Of a stretch of 64,000 nucleotides of DNA, positions 1-13,200 are shown piece by piece (within the stretch, counting starts at the first letter, position 1; every line of letters starts with the position of its first letter). The stretch comes from Ascidia mentula. Taxonomy: Eukaryota; Chordata; Ascidiacea; Phlebobranchia; Ascidiidae. The translations under genes were made by a program, and so were the position numbers. Under the pieces are notes generated by a model. That model did no database searches. It worked only from the letters and a program-made list of their open reading frames with translations, and was not told the DNA's origin. The DNA lies in assembly GCA_947561715.1 (NCBI GenBank), contig OX387202.1:2790001-2854000 (forward strand), read 5' to 3'.

Positions 1-42
1 ATGCGTGCGTGATTCAAAGATTCCCACATTACTGTTTTAATG

Positions 43-291
43 CAGTGATTCCCGACCTTTTTGTGGTTGCGTACCACTTGGAGGTAAAACAATTTCGACG
101 CGTGTACCACCTAGTTGAGTGTTACAAATGAACCTAAGTCCTAAGGGATGAAGTAACAAACATTTCGAGATCACTTCCGATTTTTTAAATGCAAACCATC
201 CGCAAACTACTGAAAGGTGCTCACGTATCTCCTGTAATGCCGTCACGTACCACCTGTAAAGCCGTCACGTACCACCGGTTGAGAAACACTG
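43..291. mobile_element. hAT-type MITE in NLR-1 upstream region
   Basis: Short element with hAT-like inverted ends: CAGTGATTCCC at the left and GAGAAACACTG at the right. The flanking 8-mers (TTTTAATG and GTTCAATG) agree at 6 of 8 positions, as expected of an aged 8-bp target duplication. There is no coding capacity. The same element lies at the same place in unit 2 (28847-29075), so it predates the NLR segmental duplication. Confidence 0.6.
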
Positions 292-650
292 GTTCAATGA
301 CCCTACATTTCTCGTGACTTACAATGACGTACTTTGGAGTGTTTACTTTTCTCACAAAGGAAAGTTTACCCATGGAACTGCTTTTGTAATAAGCACCTGT
401 GTTGGGCGTCATTGCAAATTTGCTTTCAGTGAGTTTTTGTCGGCGAAGCGAAACTCAACCCGCTCACAGTCTTCAACGTAGATTCAATTTAGCAGACTTG
501 ATGGGCGATTATCGTCCTGTAGCGGGAATTTGAGATAGACCTAAATGGATTTATGATGTATTGAATTTGGGAAATCCCAATGTTACAACTTTGTTTGACT
601 TTACGAATTTTATTTGTTTAGGATGTAAAATTATGATATATGTTTTGTTT
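292..650. repeat. Upstream segment shared with NLR-2
   Basis: This stretch is repeated at 29076-29102 plus 35977-36545, in front of NLR-2, where it is split by a 6.9-kb nested transposon. It contains no ORF. Being the conserved 5' flank of two NLR genes, it is the natural place for their promoter, but I see no clear core promoter motif. Confidence 0.6.
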
Positions 651-726
651 GTGATTAATGAATAAAAACTGGGCCAATTTAAAACCAAAGGCCCCTGGCA
701 GGCTGTCGATCGCTCACCGTATCGAT

Positions 727-927
727 ATAATTATATATTAAAATCCCAAAAAGCAATCTGTGGAAAGCTCAAATGGATTTTTTAATGAGAAAAATATATT
801 TAGCCTAAAAACAGCCACCAATTGGAGAAACTGATGATGCCGTTTTTAGGCGAAATATATTTTTCTCATTAAATAATCCATCTGAGCTTTCCACAGATCG
901 CTTTTTGGGATTTTAATATATAATTAT
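727..927. mobile_element. Foldback (hairpin) element
   Basis: Two arms of about 85 bases are near-perfect reverse complements around a short GC-richer loop. The left arm starts ATAATTATATATTAAAATCC and the right arm ends with its complement. There is no ORF. It is absent from the corresponding upstream region of NLR-2, so it inserted or was lost after duplication. The family is not identified. Confidence 0.7.
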
Positions 928-1150
928 GTTTTGTTTGGATGCAAATTAATTAATAAAATTATTTTCTTCGGCAATGTAGGTACAGTTTTTATCGAGGAAA
1001 CATTTTGTTAATTGGTTTGTTGTCATTAGGGATCTTTGTTGCAATAAACTAAGTTCAAGGAGCAGTTTTACTTAAGAAGAGCCGAAGGTGGCCTCAGTAT
1101 TTTCGTTGAACGAGGAGTTTTCGACTGGCACTTTCTGCAGATTCTTGGAC

Positions 1151-1220
1151 ATGTCTTGCAAACGAAAAAATGAAGGCATTGCGAATAATTCTGAACCTCC
1201 CTTAAAAAAAGGTCGTTCAG
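1151..1220 (+). CDS. Candidate first coding exon of NLR-1
   Basis: An ATG opens a 70-base frame ending at a good donor (CAG|GTACGA) in phase 1. That is the phase needed by the next NLR-1 exon at 7103. It encodes a lysine-rich start (MSCKRKNEG) and a motif EPPLKKGR. NLR-2 has EPPAKKLC at the end of its second exon, so the two N-termini share a basic, possibly nuclear-localisation-like motif. The summed length of exons 1-4 is a multiple of three. The intron to 7103 is 5.9 kb and full of transposons, and no transcript evidence is available, so this assignment is inference. Confidence 0.45.
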
Positions 1221-4200
1221 GTACGACTATAATTTGTTATTTTAACATATTGTTGGTTTAAATTTAGGCTATTTTATTAACTGTACAGAAACAAAGAATA
1301 TGTTAGCTTTTTGAAGTTAAGATAATTACATAATTTGCAAAGTTATATTTTCACTTTTATTTTTGCTTCATGTTTGGTTCTTAAACTATGCTTTGTAGAG
1401 TTTATGTTAAGTTTATCTGTGATAACACAAAACCTAACTATGACTCCAAAAAGACTCCAACACTGTGCAATTAGTAATTACTGGGTTGTATTAAAATTAG
1501 TAAAGCATTCGAATACTCACAATAAAAGATGCAATTTCAATGGGGCAGTTCGAGTAAATACAATGATGTGTAATGAGACAGTACAATTGTTTGATGTTGC
1601 GGTTCAGAAACTGTCTGACTTTACAGCTCAAGCGGTCAATTATGAAGACTGAATTTCAGGCGTGTTTACCGGATAAAAATGTCATAAAACAAACGTGAAT
1701 AACAAAGAATCGTAAAGCTTAGGTTTGCGAAAAATTCTGGTGTTACTAAGCTGACCAAGATTAATTTCTCTCACGTGCGAGAGCGGCTTATCAGAATAAT
1801 AACGCACGAGAATCTCGACAAGGCGAATTACAGAGTGACCTGCGTTAATGAATGAATCTTGGTTAAACAATTAAAAGCGATAAAATACAATTTTAACTAC
1901 ATATTATATTCCCCCGTTTGCAAGACCTTTCTTGCAAAAAAGTTTGTAGCCGTTAGAAATCCGTGTTGCTCTTCACCATTTATCTTCATGAAGGTCTTCG
2001 ATGATGAGGAAAACATTGTCTGTTGGTTCAAACTCATTCGGATGTAAACAAACAATCGTTTGTGTGTATTCGACCATGCCACCGCTGTGACTTCGCGTGA
2101 TTGGTCGATTGTGTGTGATTGCGTACTTGGCATGGCTTGACAATTCTTTAAGCCGTCGTGAATTTGTGTTTGGCGTCGCGCGTATGAAGTTTCATTTCTT
2201 TGTTGATTCGTTGGTCTCCTGGACGATGAAAGGTGGTCAACGGGCATTGGTATGGTGTTGATTGATTGAAGCTCTGTCTTTAGATAGCGTCTCCAGCGAA
2301 TAGCAAGGTATGATGATTGAATAGTGTTGTGTTCAGTGCACTCTGGAGGACGTAATAGCTTGGGTTGGTGTCTTGAGATCAGCGTCATGACTTCGTTACG
2401 TTGTTGTCTTGTAGTGTTTTGTGTCGTCATTTCTTGGCTTTGTTGATATGGTTTGTTGTTTGTGGTGCTGTGCTTGACGTCATGTGCGCTCGGTGCTGTG
2501 TTGTAGCTTGCCTTGGCTCGAACTGAGGTGTGGCGTTGTTTCCTGGGGCGGTGTGTAGAATCGCTGGTGACGTTTTAATGCGTTTCGTGATGACGTGGAC
2601 GTTGGGTTGTTGAAGAAGATGCGTGGAAACGTATGGATGTGTCTCGTTTTGACGTTGAGATCACTTCTCATTGACGTAATTGCGCGATCAACGTTGTCGA
2701 TGGCTCGTGTCTACGCGTTTCACAAAGTTTGAATGTTGTACATCGAATAAGGAACTATATCTTCAGCTTTTTATCTCTCGATGCGGCCAAACGGGGGTGA
2801 ATGTGACGTCATATCTGTGAATGAACTTACAAAGCGGTACCAGTACAAAACAAATGCGTTGAAATTGAAAAAAAGAGTAAGGGCTAAACTGTGGGGCCTT
2901 CAAAAAGTAATTGGCTCATAATTCTCGCGTAAGCAGTCATCAGAAAAAAAAACTTTCGCCTCTCATAAACAGTAAGCAACGGCAGGTGGTTTACGCACGA
3001 GGTTTATCCCCTCGTAAAAAACATGCATACGCTGCAAGAAAACGTCTTTAAGAGCAGACGGGGATTTAATTTTGTTGCACTGAGAGCAAAAAAAATGTTT
3101 CGTTATCCTACAGCAACAAACGTCATAAAAACCATAAATGGTTAGTATTACGTAACCACTAAGGGCTAGGCGTTTGCTTGAAAGAGTAAAAGCGAAAACA
3201 ATATGCGCATTACCAGGTAATTTTCGATAATGTTCCGACGTTTGTAGGCAAGATTTCTTGATGGATCCTTGATGCTTACAATGGCAGATAAAAATTCATT
3301 GCGTTTAATAATCCATGACTGTTGACAGTGAAATTGTAAAGTCCAACAACATTCCATAGGTGTGGCTGTAAAGTTCTTGAAAGTGGAAACCACCTGCCCC
3401 TCACGGCAGACTTTGCCTGTTCTCATTCTTGCCTGTTGGATTCTGGTTCAACACAGTTTTTGTTCTGCCGGAATTGTCCGTTTGATTTCCCGCAGCGACA
3501 ACACCGACGCCCTCCGGCCGTCCTTGCCAAACCATTGAGACGGCTAAAAACTGCCCGCCAAACCAACGGTTCCGAAACTGACTCTTTTGCACAAACAATA
3601 TCGTTAGAAGAATTTCTTACCTGCTTCATCTCAATATCATGTTCTATTTATGTCGGTTGGGATTAATTTTGAAAGGTTTGTCGTGATCGACACGATCCAC
3701 GAGAGATCTCACCGTTAATTCCTTTTGCATAGCAATAGCAGTTGGTTGTATTTGGCATAATCTGTGCGTTTTGACATCCACGAGGATATCGTGAAACTCT
3801 AAAAAGTCTACTCCTAAAATACATTGGTTAACATCGCAAACAAGAAATTTCCATTAAAACAACCAATATTCAAGCACAGATTCAGTGTTATAGATCCGTA
3901 AGAACAAAATTCCGGTCCGTCTCTGAGGTTATATTGTGGTTTTGAAAAATCATGTCAATGGATGCCCTCCACAGTTTTACAAAGCCACTCCAAAATTCGG
4001 GAAACTTAACCTTGGACAGCGACCCCGGGTAACCTATCACGTTGCTAGTATTAGGGTTGAAAACCGTAGGCAACCGGGTGAAACGAAAGTAGTTTCCGTA
4101 AAAAGGGTTCGGCCATTCTGAGAGGGGTTGAAATTGGGGTAGTTATTGTAACCGGAAAGTATTCGTTAGAGCGGGGGTTGATTGAATTTCTGCGGGAATT

Positions 4201-7200
4201 TGGGGGTTGTCACTAACTACCGAGTAAGCGGCCTCCATACCCTGTCCCTCTACAGGCGAATCACACACCGACTCGCTTTGCGACATGGTTTATGAACACA
4301 ATCGGCGTGGTCAATGCACTGCCCGCTAATGTAATAAGCGGTTCACTATCACACGCAACAGTCTTACCTTTACTACTAAATTTGATGATGCTAGGAAAAA
4401 ATGAGATTTTCTTACTGGCCATTAAACAACAAAGATATACGTCAATAGCAATTTCACCGTACATGCAACGTACAATGGTTATTAAAACATGCAATTTGTG
4501 CACAGTTCTTGCAACAAGGACTTTGACAATACTACACAAAAATTACGAAAGTTCAGGCGCTAAATTAAGAGATACAATGACTTTTAAACGTACAAAAAGG
4601 CGATAAGTACGATTGCAGATCAGAAGGTATTTACATTGCGTAATTAAATCACGTGGGCGGGAAACCACTTGTAGAGTTTATGTTAAGTTTATCTGTGATA
4701 ACACAAAACCTAACTATGACTCCAAAAAGACTCCAACACTGTGCAATTAGTAATTACTTGGTTGTATTAAAATTAGTAAAGCATTCGATTACTCACAATA
4801 AAAGATGCAATTACAATGATGCAGTTCGTTATAAATCCAATGAGGGATGAGACAGAACAATTGTTTAATGTCACGATTCAAAAACTGTCTGGATTTTCAA
4901 CCCGAGTGTTCAATTATATAGACTCAATGTCAGGCGTGTTGGTCGAGTAAAAATTATATAAAACAAACGTAAATAACAGAGAACTCATAAGGCTTAGGTC
5001 AGCGGAAAATTCCAGTGCAGCAGAGCTGACCGATTAATTTTCTGTCACGTACAAGAGTGGGCTTATCAGGTTAATAACGCACGAGTATCATGACTTGGCG
5101 AATTAAAGAGTGACGTGCGTTAATGAACGAATGTTGGTTAAACAAACAAAAGCGATAACAAACAATTTTCATTATTTTCTACATTTTATCTCCCCCCGTT
5201 TACAAGAGCTTTCTTGCAATAAAGTTCGTGGCCGTTAGGAATCCGTGTTGCTCTTCTGCGTTTGAAGGTCTTCGATGAATAGAAAAACATTGTCTGTTGG
5301 TTCAAACTCATTCGGATGTGAATGAACAATCGTTCGTGTGTGCGTGTTCGACCAAGCCACCGCTGTGGTTTCGCGTGATTGGTCGATTGTATGTAATTGC
5401 GTACATGGCATGGCTTGCCAGTTCTTTGAACCGTCGTGCATTTGTGTATTGCGTCGTGCCTATGAATTTTCATTTCTTCGTGGAGTCGTTGGTCTCCTTG
5501 ACGATGAGGTGGTCGACGATCAAAGGTGGTCAACGGGCGTTGGTATGTTGTTGATAGATTGATGGCGACTCCAGCGAATCGCAAGGTATGATGATTGAAT
5601 AATGTGGTGTTCAGTGCACCCTGGATGACGTAATAGCTTGCGTTGGTGTCTTGATTAGCGTTATGGCGTCGTTACGTTGTAGCTTGCGGTGGTGCGAACC
5701 GATGTGTGGCGTTGTTGCCTGGGGCTTTTGTTTGCTCTGCCGGAATTGGCGGTTTGATTTTCCGCAGCGACACTCCCAACGCCCGACGGTCGTCCTGGCT
5801 AAACCATTCAGACGGTTCGAAAACTGTCTGCCAAGCGATTGAGACAGAACCCGTCCGCCAAGGCAAACATTATTTTCTACATGTTCGACGCGCGACACCA
5901 CTGTTCGACACGGACGGAGTGAATAAATGTTGAGTTATACCGGTATACAGTACCGCGAACAGACCAACGCTATTGTTATCTACAAATGTCTATAAATTGA
6001 ATTACTATAATAACTTAATTAAGTCTAACATATCGGGCACGCCAATCTTGCAACATTCACACCGTTCTTACTAGTTTTCTTTGTTCGAAGATTGGACGCC
6101 AACGATTTTCCTATTAACATATAGCCTTGTTGTCACTTTTTGCCGTAGATACTGGTGGCATAAGTGGTTCGAAGACGTTGGTGCCAATATAAGTCGTTTA
6201 AATTCAAACCGCAAACAATCATTTGGGGAGAAATTTGTGTTTCGAGTCACTATCAAGCAGCAGTCTGTATTTAACTGAACGGTTACGTAGTGTTGAAAAC
6301 TTAATAGCATTATCGTTTAAGATCCCACCCCAAAATAAATATGTCTGTTTAGATGGCTAAATAAACGAAATCGCAATAAATTTTCGGACAAAATCCATGC
6401 AAAAACCTATCAGCACTTACTTTAACGTTCAGCGAATAAGCACATTTATACCTAAAACTAACCAGCATTGTTTCTAAACATAAGGCGTTATTACAGAACA
6501 CGTGGCATTGTTACCAACAATGTTGCATTGTTATGAAACAAGTGCCATTCTTCGTTCAATCGGACCTTAAAAGAGACATATCAGTTTGCAACATGCAAGG
6601 TTTTTAATTGGTTTGTCGCTATTTTAACGTGTATTCCAAACTTATGCAAGTACAAGAATCCTGTAATCGAAATAAGCCTGGTCGTTCTAATGCGTTAGTT
6701 ACCAGATACGACATTTTTGCTATTCGACACGCACGACAATTTTTCTCAAGATGTTCGACACGCAATAAAAAATCGATGACCTGCTCACAATAAAACATGC
6801 AATTTCAATGAGGCAGTTCGAGTACATCCAATGATGCGAATGAGACAGCACAAATGTTCAATGTGGTGGTTCGGAAACTGTCTGACTCTACAGCTCGATA
6901 AAATACAATTTTAACTACAGATTCATTAACACAACGATGCCAGACTCCTGGGTTCTGAAAAGGTGCAACACAACAATGTATTAGAATTTGAGTTTCTTTT
7001 CTGCCAAGAATTTTGGGTCATAGATTCTAATTTTTTTTTCTAAACATGCAAGTTATACTGACAATGGTTTCATTTAATAAGATTTTGCTTTTTTAACAAC
7101 AGATGCATCTCAGAGTATAGATGCCCAATCATCTCACATTAGTGGTCGAAGTGTGGTTGGGGTTGGAGGCAATGTTATCCAAATAAACTTTACCTTACCT

Positions 7201-10200
7201 GCAGGTTAGTGTGTTATTATACTGGTTTCAAAGAAGCCATGTAAAACATTTTGTTATAACCTTTTCCTAGGAAGCGACATGCTTTAGTATAACATTGTCA
7301 TTGTTGAATTGACTGTCATTGATCTATAGTCTGCAGTTTCAAAGAAAATTAAGACAAAATTGTATTGATGTCATTGGTGTGAAACTAAGTAATAAATTTT
7401 ATGAGCAGTAAATATATATTTACTGTTGTTTCACATGTAATTTATATTTTTGTATGTTTTCTTACTGCAACTTTTTTCAGATGGAAGTTCATCTAAGAGC
7501 TCAAATCTAAATGGTAAGCAAAGAGTTATATGGCATAAAAATGTGACTGTGGTCCATAATAATATTTTAGTGTAGTAACTATATTATAAATGATTATGTA
7601 CATTTTTACCTGAAAAACTTTCAAAAGAACTAAATGCTATTCTTCTTGGGGTATCTTTTTTGAACTGTGCTACAAAATTTTCAAAATTCAAAAATTAAGA
7701 ATTTTTATATTTGTGCTTTGACATTTTCAAAAATAATAATTCAATGTTTAGCCCATGAATTTGACACATTGTCATCAAAATAATTATGCCATTCACATCA
7801 TATTAATTTCCCTTTTCGTCCCTTTAATACAGGGGTGTCCAACCTTTTTGGCCAAAGGGCCACATGTGGTTTGAGGCCATTTGAGTTTTACTGCTAATTT
7901 GTAATCTTAGAAATAACTGTCTTATCATTTCTAATTAAAACCCTCACACCAAACTTCTAACTATTAGAAGTGTGTATGATTCACTTGTGCAAACATTACA
8001 ACAAACATACCAAGAGTAAAGTCAACAAAGTTTTTGCTGAACGTTGACATTTCAATGTGAAGTTTGGCACTGTTTTTCTCCAACGTGTTTGGAATATTTG
8101 GTGAGATGGACGATGTAGCAATCCGAAGCGAGTTTTCCATATGGCTGTCAGAAATTAGTGATCTCACCGGAGATTTTACATTATTCATCGGCGAAAAAAC
8201 TTGCTCGCACAATAAGTCTGTGCTGCCAAATAGTGAGGTCACGAAAACTGCCAATCTGTGAATCCTCTTTCTAGCAAAGTCTTTGAAATTCTACCTTAAA
8301 TCAGATGAGCATTTGAAGAGCACTCCATCTGTAGGTTTTCAGGTACCTCTTCTATCTGAAAAGAAAAGGGGCGGGAAAACACATTGAAATACATGGCAGA
8401 CTTTTTAAAACACACAAATTTTTACCTCACACAGTTTTTTGCTTCCTCGCGTTAGGACAAAACATGCACAACAATTATTAAAATATTACTGTGTCCCTAT
8501 GTGGAATAAATTGCCCCAAACCATCAAAAATTTTAGCATCACCGAGTTGAAACATGCCGTGAAAGAATATCTTCTCGACAAGTAACGCCACGTACTTTTT
8601 TGTAAACATCCCTTGCGGTCTGTTTGGGCATTGCAGCAAAATCACACTACGATTGGGTTGCAAATGTTATCGCCTTCTGTTTATATCTTCTCTTGTGTAT
8701 GAAAGTTTTTACCTTGCGTTTTCTTCCCTTTCATGTGTATTTTTGAATATGTGTTGTTTAAATATGTCAGTATCTCCACCTTCTCTCGGCAGCTTCTCGA
8801 TAACCGCCTACGGTTCAAAGCTGTGTAAAAAGCGCCCAACTGGCAACACTGGATGTAACAATGTGGAATATGTGATGCGTAACAATGCGCATTGTGATAC
8901 AACAAAAATTAGCTTACACTGTTTTGTACCCCTGCACTAGAGACTATAGAACAGTGGGTTCAACCACAACCCATTTTAGCAACACCATGTAGCTAATGAC
9001 CCCCTGCCAAAAATTTGCATTCAGGCATACATGTTTTTTTGTATTACATTTTTGTATGCACTATTATTTATCAAAATTTTAGCAAACGACCTCCAGAAAA
9101 ATGGAAAATGACCCCAGGTTAAAAACCACTGCTATAGAGCAATAGACAAAGAAAAAAAATGCTGTATCAAGTCCATCAGCCATGGCTAAAGTCTCAGCAG
9201 CCAGGGTGCTCTTTACTACTCTTCTTATTCGTTTAGATTGCCAACTTAGTAAATTACTTTTTCCATCTTGGCCAACGAGAATAACTAAATGAGCTCCTTG
9301 ACTTCCTCCATCAGGAAGATTTGCAAAAGCCGCATCAGTAAACACAAAAATTTTCAAAGAGGAGTTGCTTCCAAGATTAGAATATTTCAAATTAATACAG
9401 CTTGACTGTGCCTTCCGAATTATTTTATTACATGCAACTAAGTCCCGGACTACAGCATTTTTATAATTTGTTGCTGAAACACAGACATCGAAACTTAAAT
9501 CTGGTCTAGTTTGAGTTGCAAGCCAAAGAAGTTGTCCAATTTTTTATCGCAAAATATCCCTTTCTTCTTGTGTGAGTTTATCAGTAGGTTGTTTTTTTCG
9601 TTGAGATGATATTGGAATTTCCAGCAAATTTTTGACATAGGCAGATTGACTTAATAAAATGCTTTCCTGATCCTGTTTCAATTCTAATCCAATGTATTTA
9701 AATTCGCAAAGCCCTCCTAACCTTTTCTGAAATTTGAACTGCCATAATTTTTTTCCTTGCCAGACTGACAGATGCGACCCAACAGTACCATAGCCTTCTT
9801 CTAAAGCTGGAAGGCCATCTGTGAAAATAGAAGGTGGTCTTGGATTGCTTCCAAAAACAATCTGACTAGGACTAAATCCAATGTTGTTAACGAGTGAGTT
9901 TTTAGCTGAAAGTGCCCAGGCAAGACGTGTGTCCCAATCACATCCTGTATCAAGCTTGATCTTCTTCAAGATATCTGTGATAATCATGTTGTGCCTTTTT
10001 ATAAACACCATTACTCCATGGAGAGTATGCAGGAGTGGTTTTTACTTCAATACCAAACTTGGAGCACATATCTTTAAATTCTTGGTTATTAAATTCTCTG
10101 CCGTTGTCACTCAGTACATTCTTTGGGGCACCAAAAATGCTTACCCAATATTTCAAAAAGTTTTTTACAATGACTGGAGCAGACTTGTTTCTGATAATCA

Positions 10201-13200
10201 CAGCACAACTAAGCCGTGAGAATAAATCAATCATATGAAAATACCATAAACTGGGCTCAATTTCATGCAAATCCATTGCTACAGTTTCATTTACATCATT
10301 TGTCCAGGGAAGTGCAACAATGGGTCTTGCAACAGGACGTTTGTGTAAAGCAGAAACTTCACAATTTTGAATCACATTACAGATTACTTCAGAAAAATCA
10401 TCTTTCCAAGCCTTTGCATCTTTCAATAATTTCATCAAATTTTCTTCTGACACATGTCCAAATTGAACATGTAACTTCCGCATGCACTTTAGAGCTTCGT
10501 CTGGAGGCAAGTTATCCAATATCAGGATATCATCACTTTCTCTGGAATTATTGCAACTAGGTAATATATCAATGCAGTAGTGACCACTGCTGGTCAGGTG
10601 AACTTGAATCCTTTTACCAAACATTGTCACTTTATCTTGAGATAAGTCAAGTTGAATTGGTGCCTTTTTCAAAGATGCTTTACTTGATAAAAGAGCGGTT
10701 TCTGACGGTACAATACACACTCTAATAGATAAACTCTTTCCAGCAATAAAAGCAGGAATCACAGTTTGCTTTTCACAATCTCCAAACTTGAAGATTGATT
10801 GCTGGTTAATGATTTTTAATTTATTTTTAAGAAGCTCAGTTAATTTTTTAAAATACCCATCAAACCAAGCTTTACTACACACAGTCTTCGTGCAAGCAGT
10901 GTCCAAAATGGCTGAGCATGAAGATTCCACTACGAAAATGTCATTGGAAGACAGACCAGTAGCCAATATTATCTCCACTTCTTCACATTGTTCTGCACTA
11001 ACATCTTTTTGTCAGTTCTTCCACACAGTGTGCCCCATCTTTATGAGGACATGTGGGCGCCCAATGCATGATAGAATCACAAATGCTACATCTAGTGGGA
11101 CGGCCCGATTTGTCGGGAGGATTTTGTTTACTTTTAAAAGTGTTTCTCTTTGTAAGAAACTTTGAGCCACCAATATAAGATTCCTCCTTAACAGATTAAA
11201 AAGATTCAGGGTTTTGAAAAACCCTTTTTAGAGCTGACTTCATTGTACAAAATTTTAATTCACTGCCAACTGTGAGAGCCAACTGTCTTTCACTTGGGCC
11301 TAAGTTAGCACCATCTAGCAGTTTGAAGGCCAGTATAGTATCTGGAAGTTACATGTCATGCAACGTTAGCCGATGGTGCAAGTGAACTCTAAGACATAAT
11401 CATTCATTGACATACCTGCTTTTTTTAAAGAAGCTTGTAAAATTTGTACATGCAGAATATGCATCATCCACTTTTTCTGTTTTGAAGGCAAGAAGCTGTA
11501 CACTATAAGAGTTGCAATTGTTTGACAAGATTCCAAAATATATGTAGCTAATCGCAAATATTTATCTACTGATAAAACATTGATGTATATCTAGCAGTGC
11601 AAGGCCATTACAGATTTATTTTTAGTAGGTACTTTGTTTTTGCATTTTTTTTTAAATAAACAGTTCCGCGGAAGTTGTTCGATTTTTCGCGAGTGTAATG
11701 CGCTACCTGTTTTTAAAGCTGAATTTACATGCGGTAAATCTCCGAAAAAAAAATTCAACTGCATCTAACGGCTTCATTAATTAGGTCCCTAAACCAAACA
11801 CCCCCCTCATATTTTTTCTAGATCCGCCACTGCTCTAGGGGTATCTTTTTTGACGTATGCAACAAAATTTTTGAATGATAAGCAAAGTGGAGCCAATAAT
11901 ATGAATTTAAATGAGCTGCACACAGGGTCACTGATTTGACCTGTTATGTGTTTTGACCTATTGATGCAGTCAGTCTGTCTGCAGCTCAACAAGACATTTA
12001 TAGGTTTTGTTGCTTATATCACATGTTTTTAGTTGAGGATATCAAAAAAGAATTACGAAACCATGCTGAGAAGGAATCTTCATTAGAATGTGGTGGAGAG
12101 TATGGGAGGATTGTGGATCCAGTTGAACTTGTCCTTGCTAAATACTCTGGGGGGTCAAATTCTGATGAAACAGATCCAAAAAAACGTCGAGAACGGTTGG
12201 CTAAGTTAATAAATCAAGGAAGTGGACTCAAAGATGACATAACAGTGGAAAACTTGTTTGAAAGTGCAAAACTTGAAGCACAAGATAGAGTTAAACACAA
12301 AACATTGAGTGAAGTGAATGTTGATAAATACAGCAAATCAATTGCAGTTGTTGGTGTAGTTGGTGTTGGCAAAAGTACTTTAACCAAACTCTATATCAAA
12401 CATATATTAAACAAAACAAATGTACCAAATTCTTCTTGGGTTTTTTACATTAAGATGTGTGAAATTGACCCAACTAAAGAGTGTGATTTATACACACTTC
12501 TGTTTGCCCCGCTAAGTCTTTCATTAAGCAAAGATGAGAAACACAACCTGATCCAAAATATCGAGCTTGACCCTGAAGTGAGGGTCATTATAGATGGTTG
12601 GGATGAAGCTGGCACTACAAGTTTTCAGGATGTTTACAAGTTAAATTGTTTCGACCCAACAGCCAAACCCATTGCTTGGTTGTTGAACATTTTAAATGGA
12701 ACTCTACTTCCACATGCTTACAAGCTTGTGACATCCCGAAAATCAGAGTTTATGGATGTCCCCTTGAAATACCGACCAGAGTTTGTTGTTGAAATCTTAG
12801 GTCTCAGCTCAAATGCTCAGAAACAACTAACTAAGCGTGTTTGTGGTGAACAACATGAAGAAGTTCAAACCATGCTACATGATAACTGTACACTGTTAGA
12901 AAACTGTGGTGTGCCTGTGAAAATGCTGATGATCCTTCAATACTTGCTGCAAAGAATTGAGTCAGGAAACGAAAGTACAGAACCGATTACTCTTACTGGT
13001 GTGTATGTTGCCATGCTAAACAGATACATCCGATCGGAGCATTGTGACTTTCCTGAAAATGTAGATGTTGTAGAACAGCTTGCGGGTTTGGCTTGGTATG
13101 GATTTTGTAACAAGAAAACAATGTTCTCTGAAAGTGATTTAAAGGAGTTCAAAATTCCGTTGAGGGATCAACAGTCATTTGTTGATACCAATGTTAAATC

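Noticed and set aside
1394..5727. Intact LTR retrotransposon on the minus strand
   Set aside because: The inner repeat ends fit LTRs, but the outer ends do not coincide, internal coding is fragmentary, and the primer-site match to a particular tRNA could not be established.
7832..8937. Complete hAT element with CAGGGGT ends
   Set aside because: The putative termini match only weakly and no 8-bp duplication is convincing, so only a left-end fragment is reported.
12023..12032. ATG as start of the NACHT protein (also 38896)
   Set aside because: It lies in the polypyrimidine tract just before the AG acceptor. Both genes splice here in phase 1 from upstream exons.
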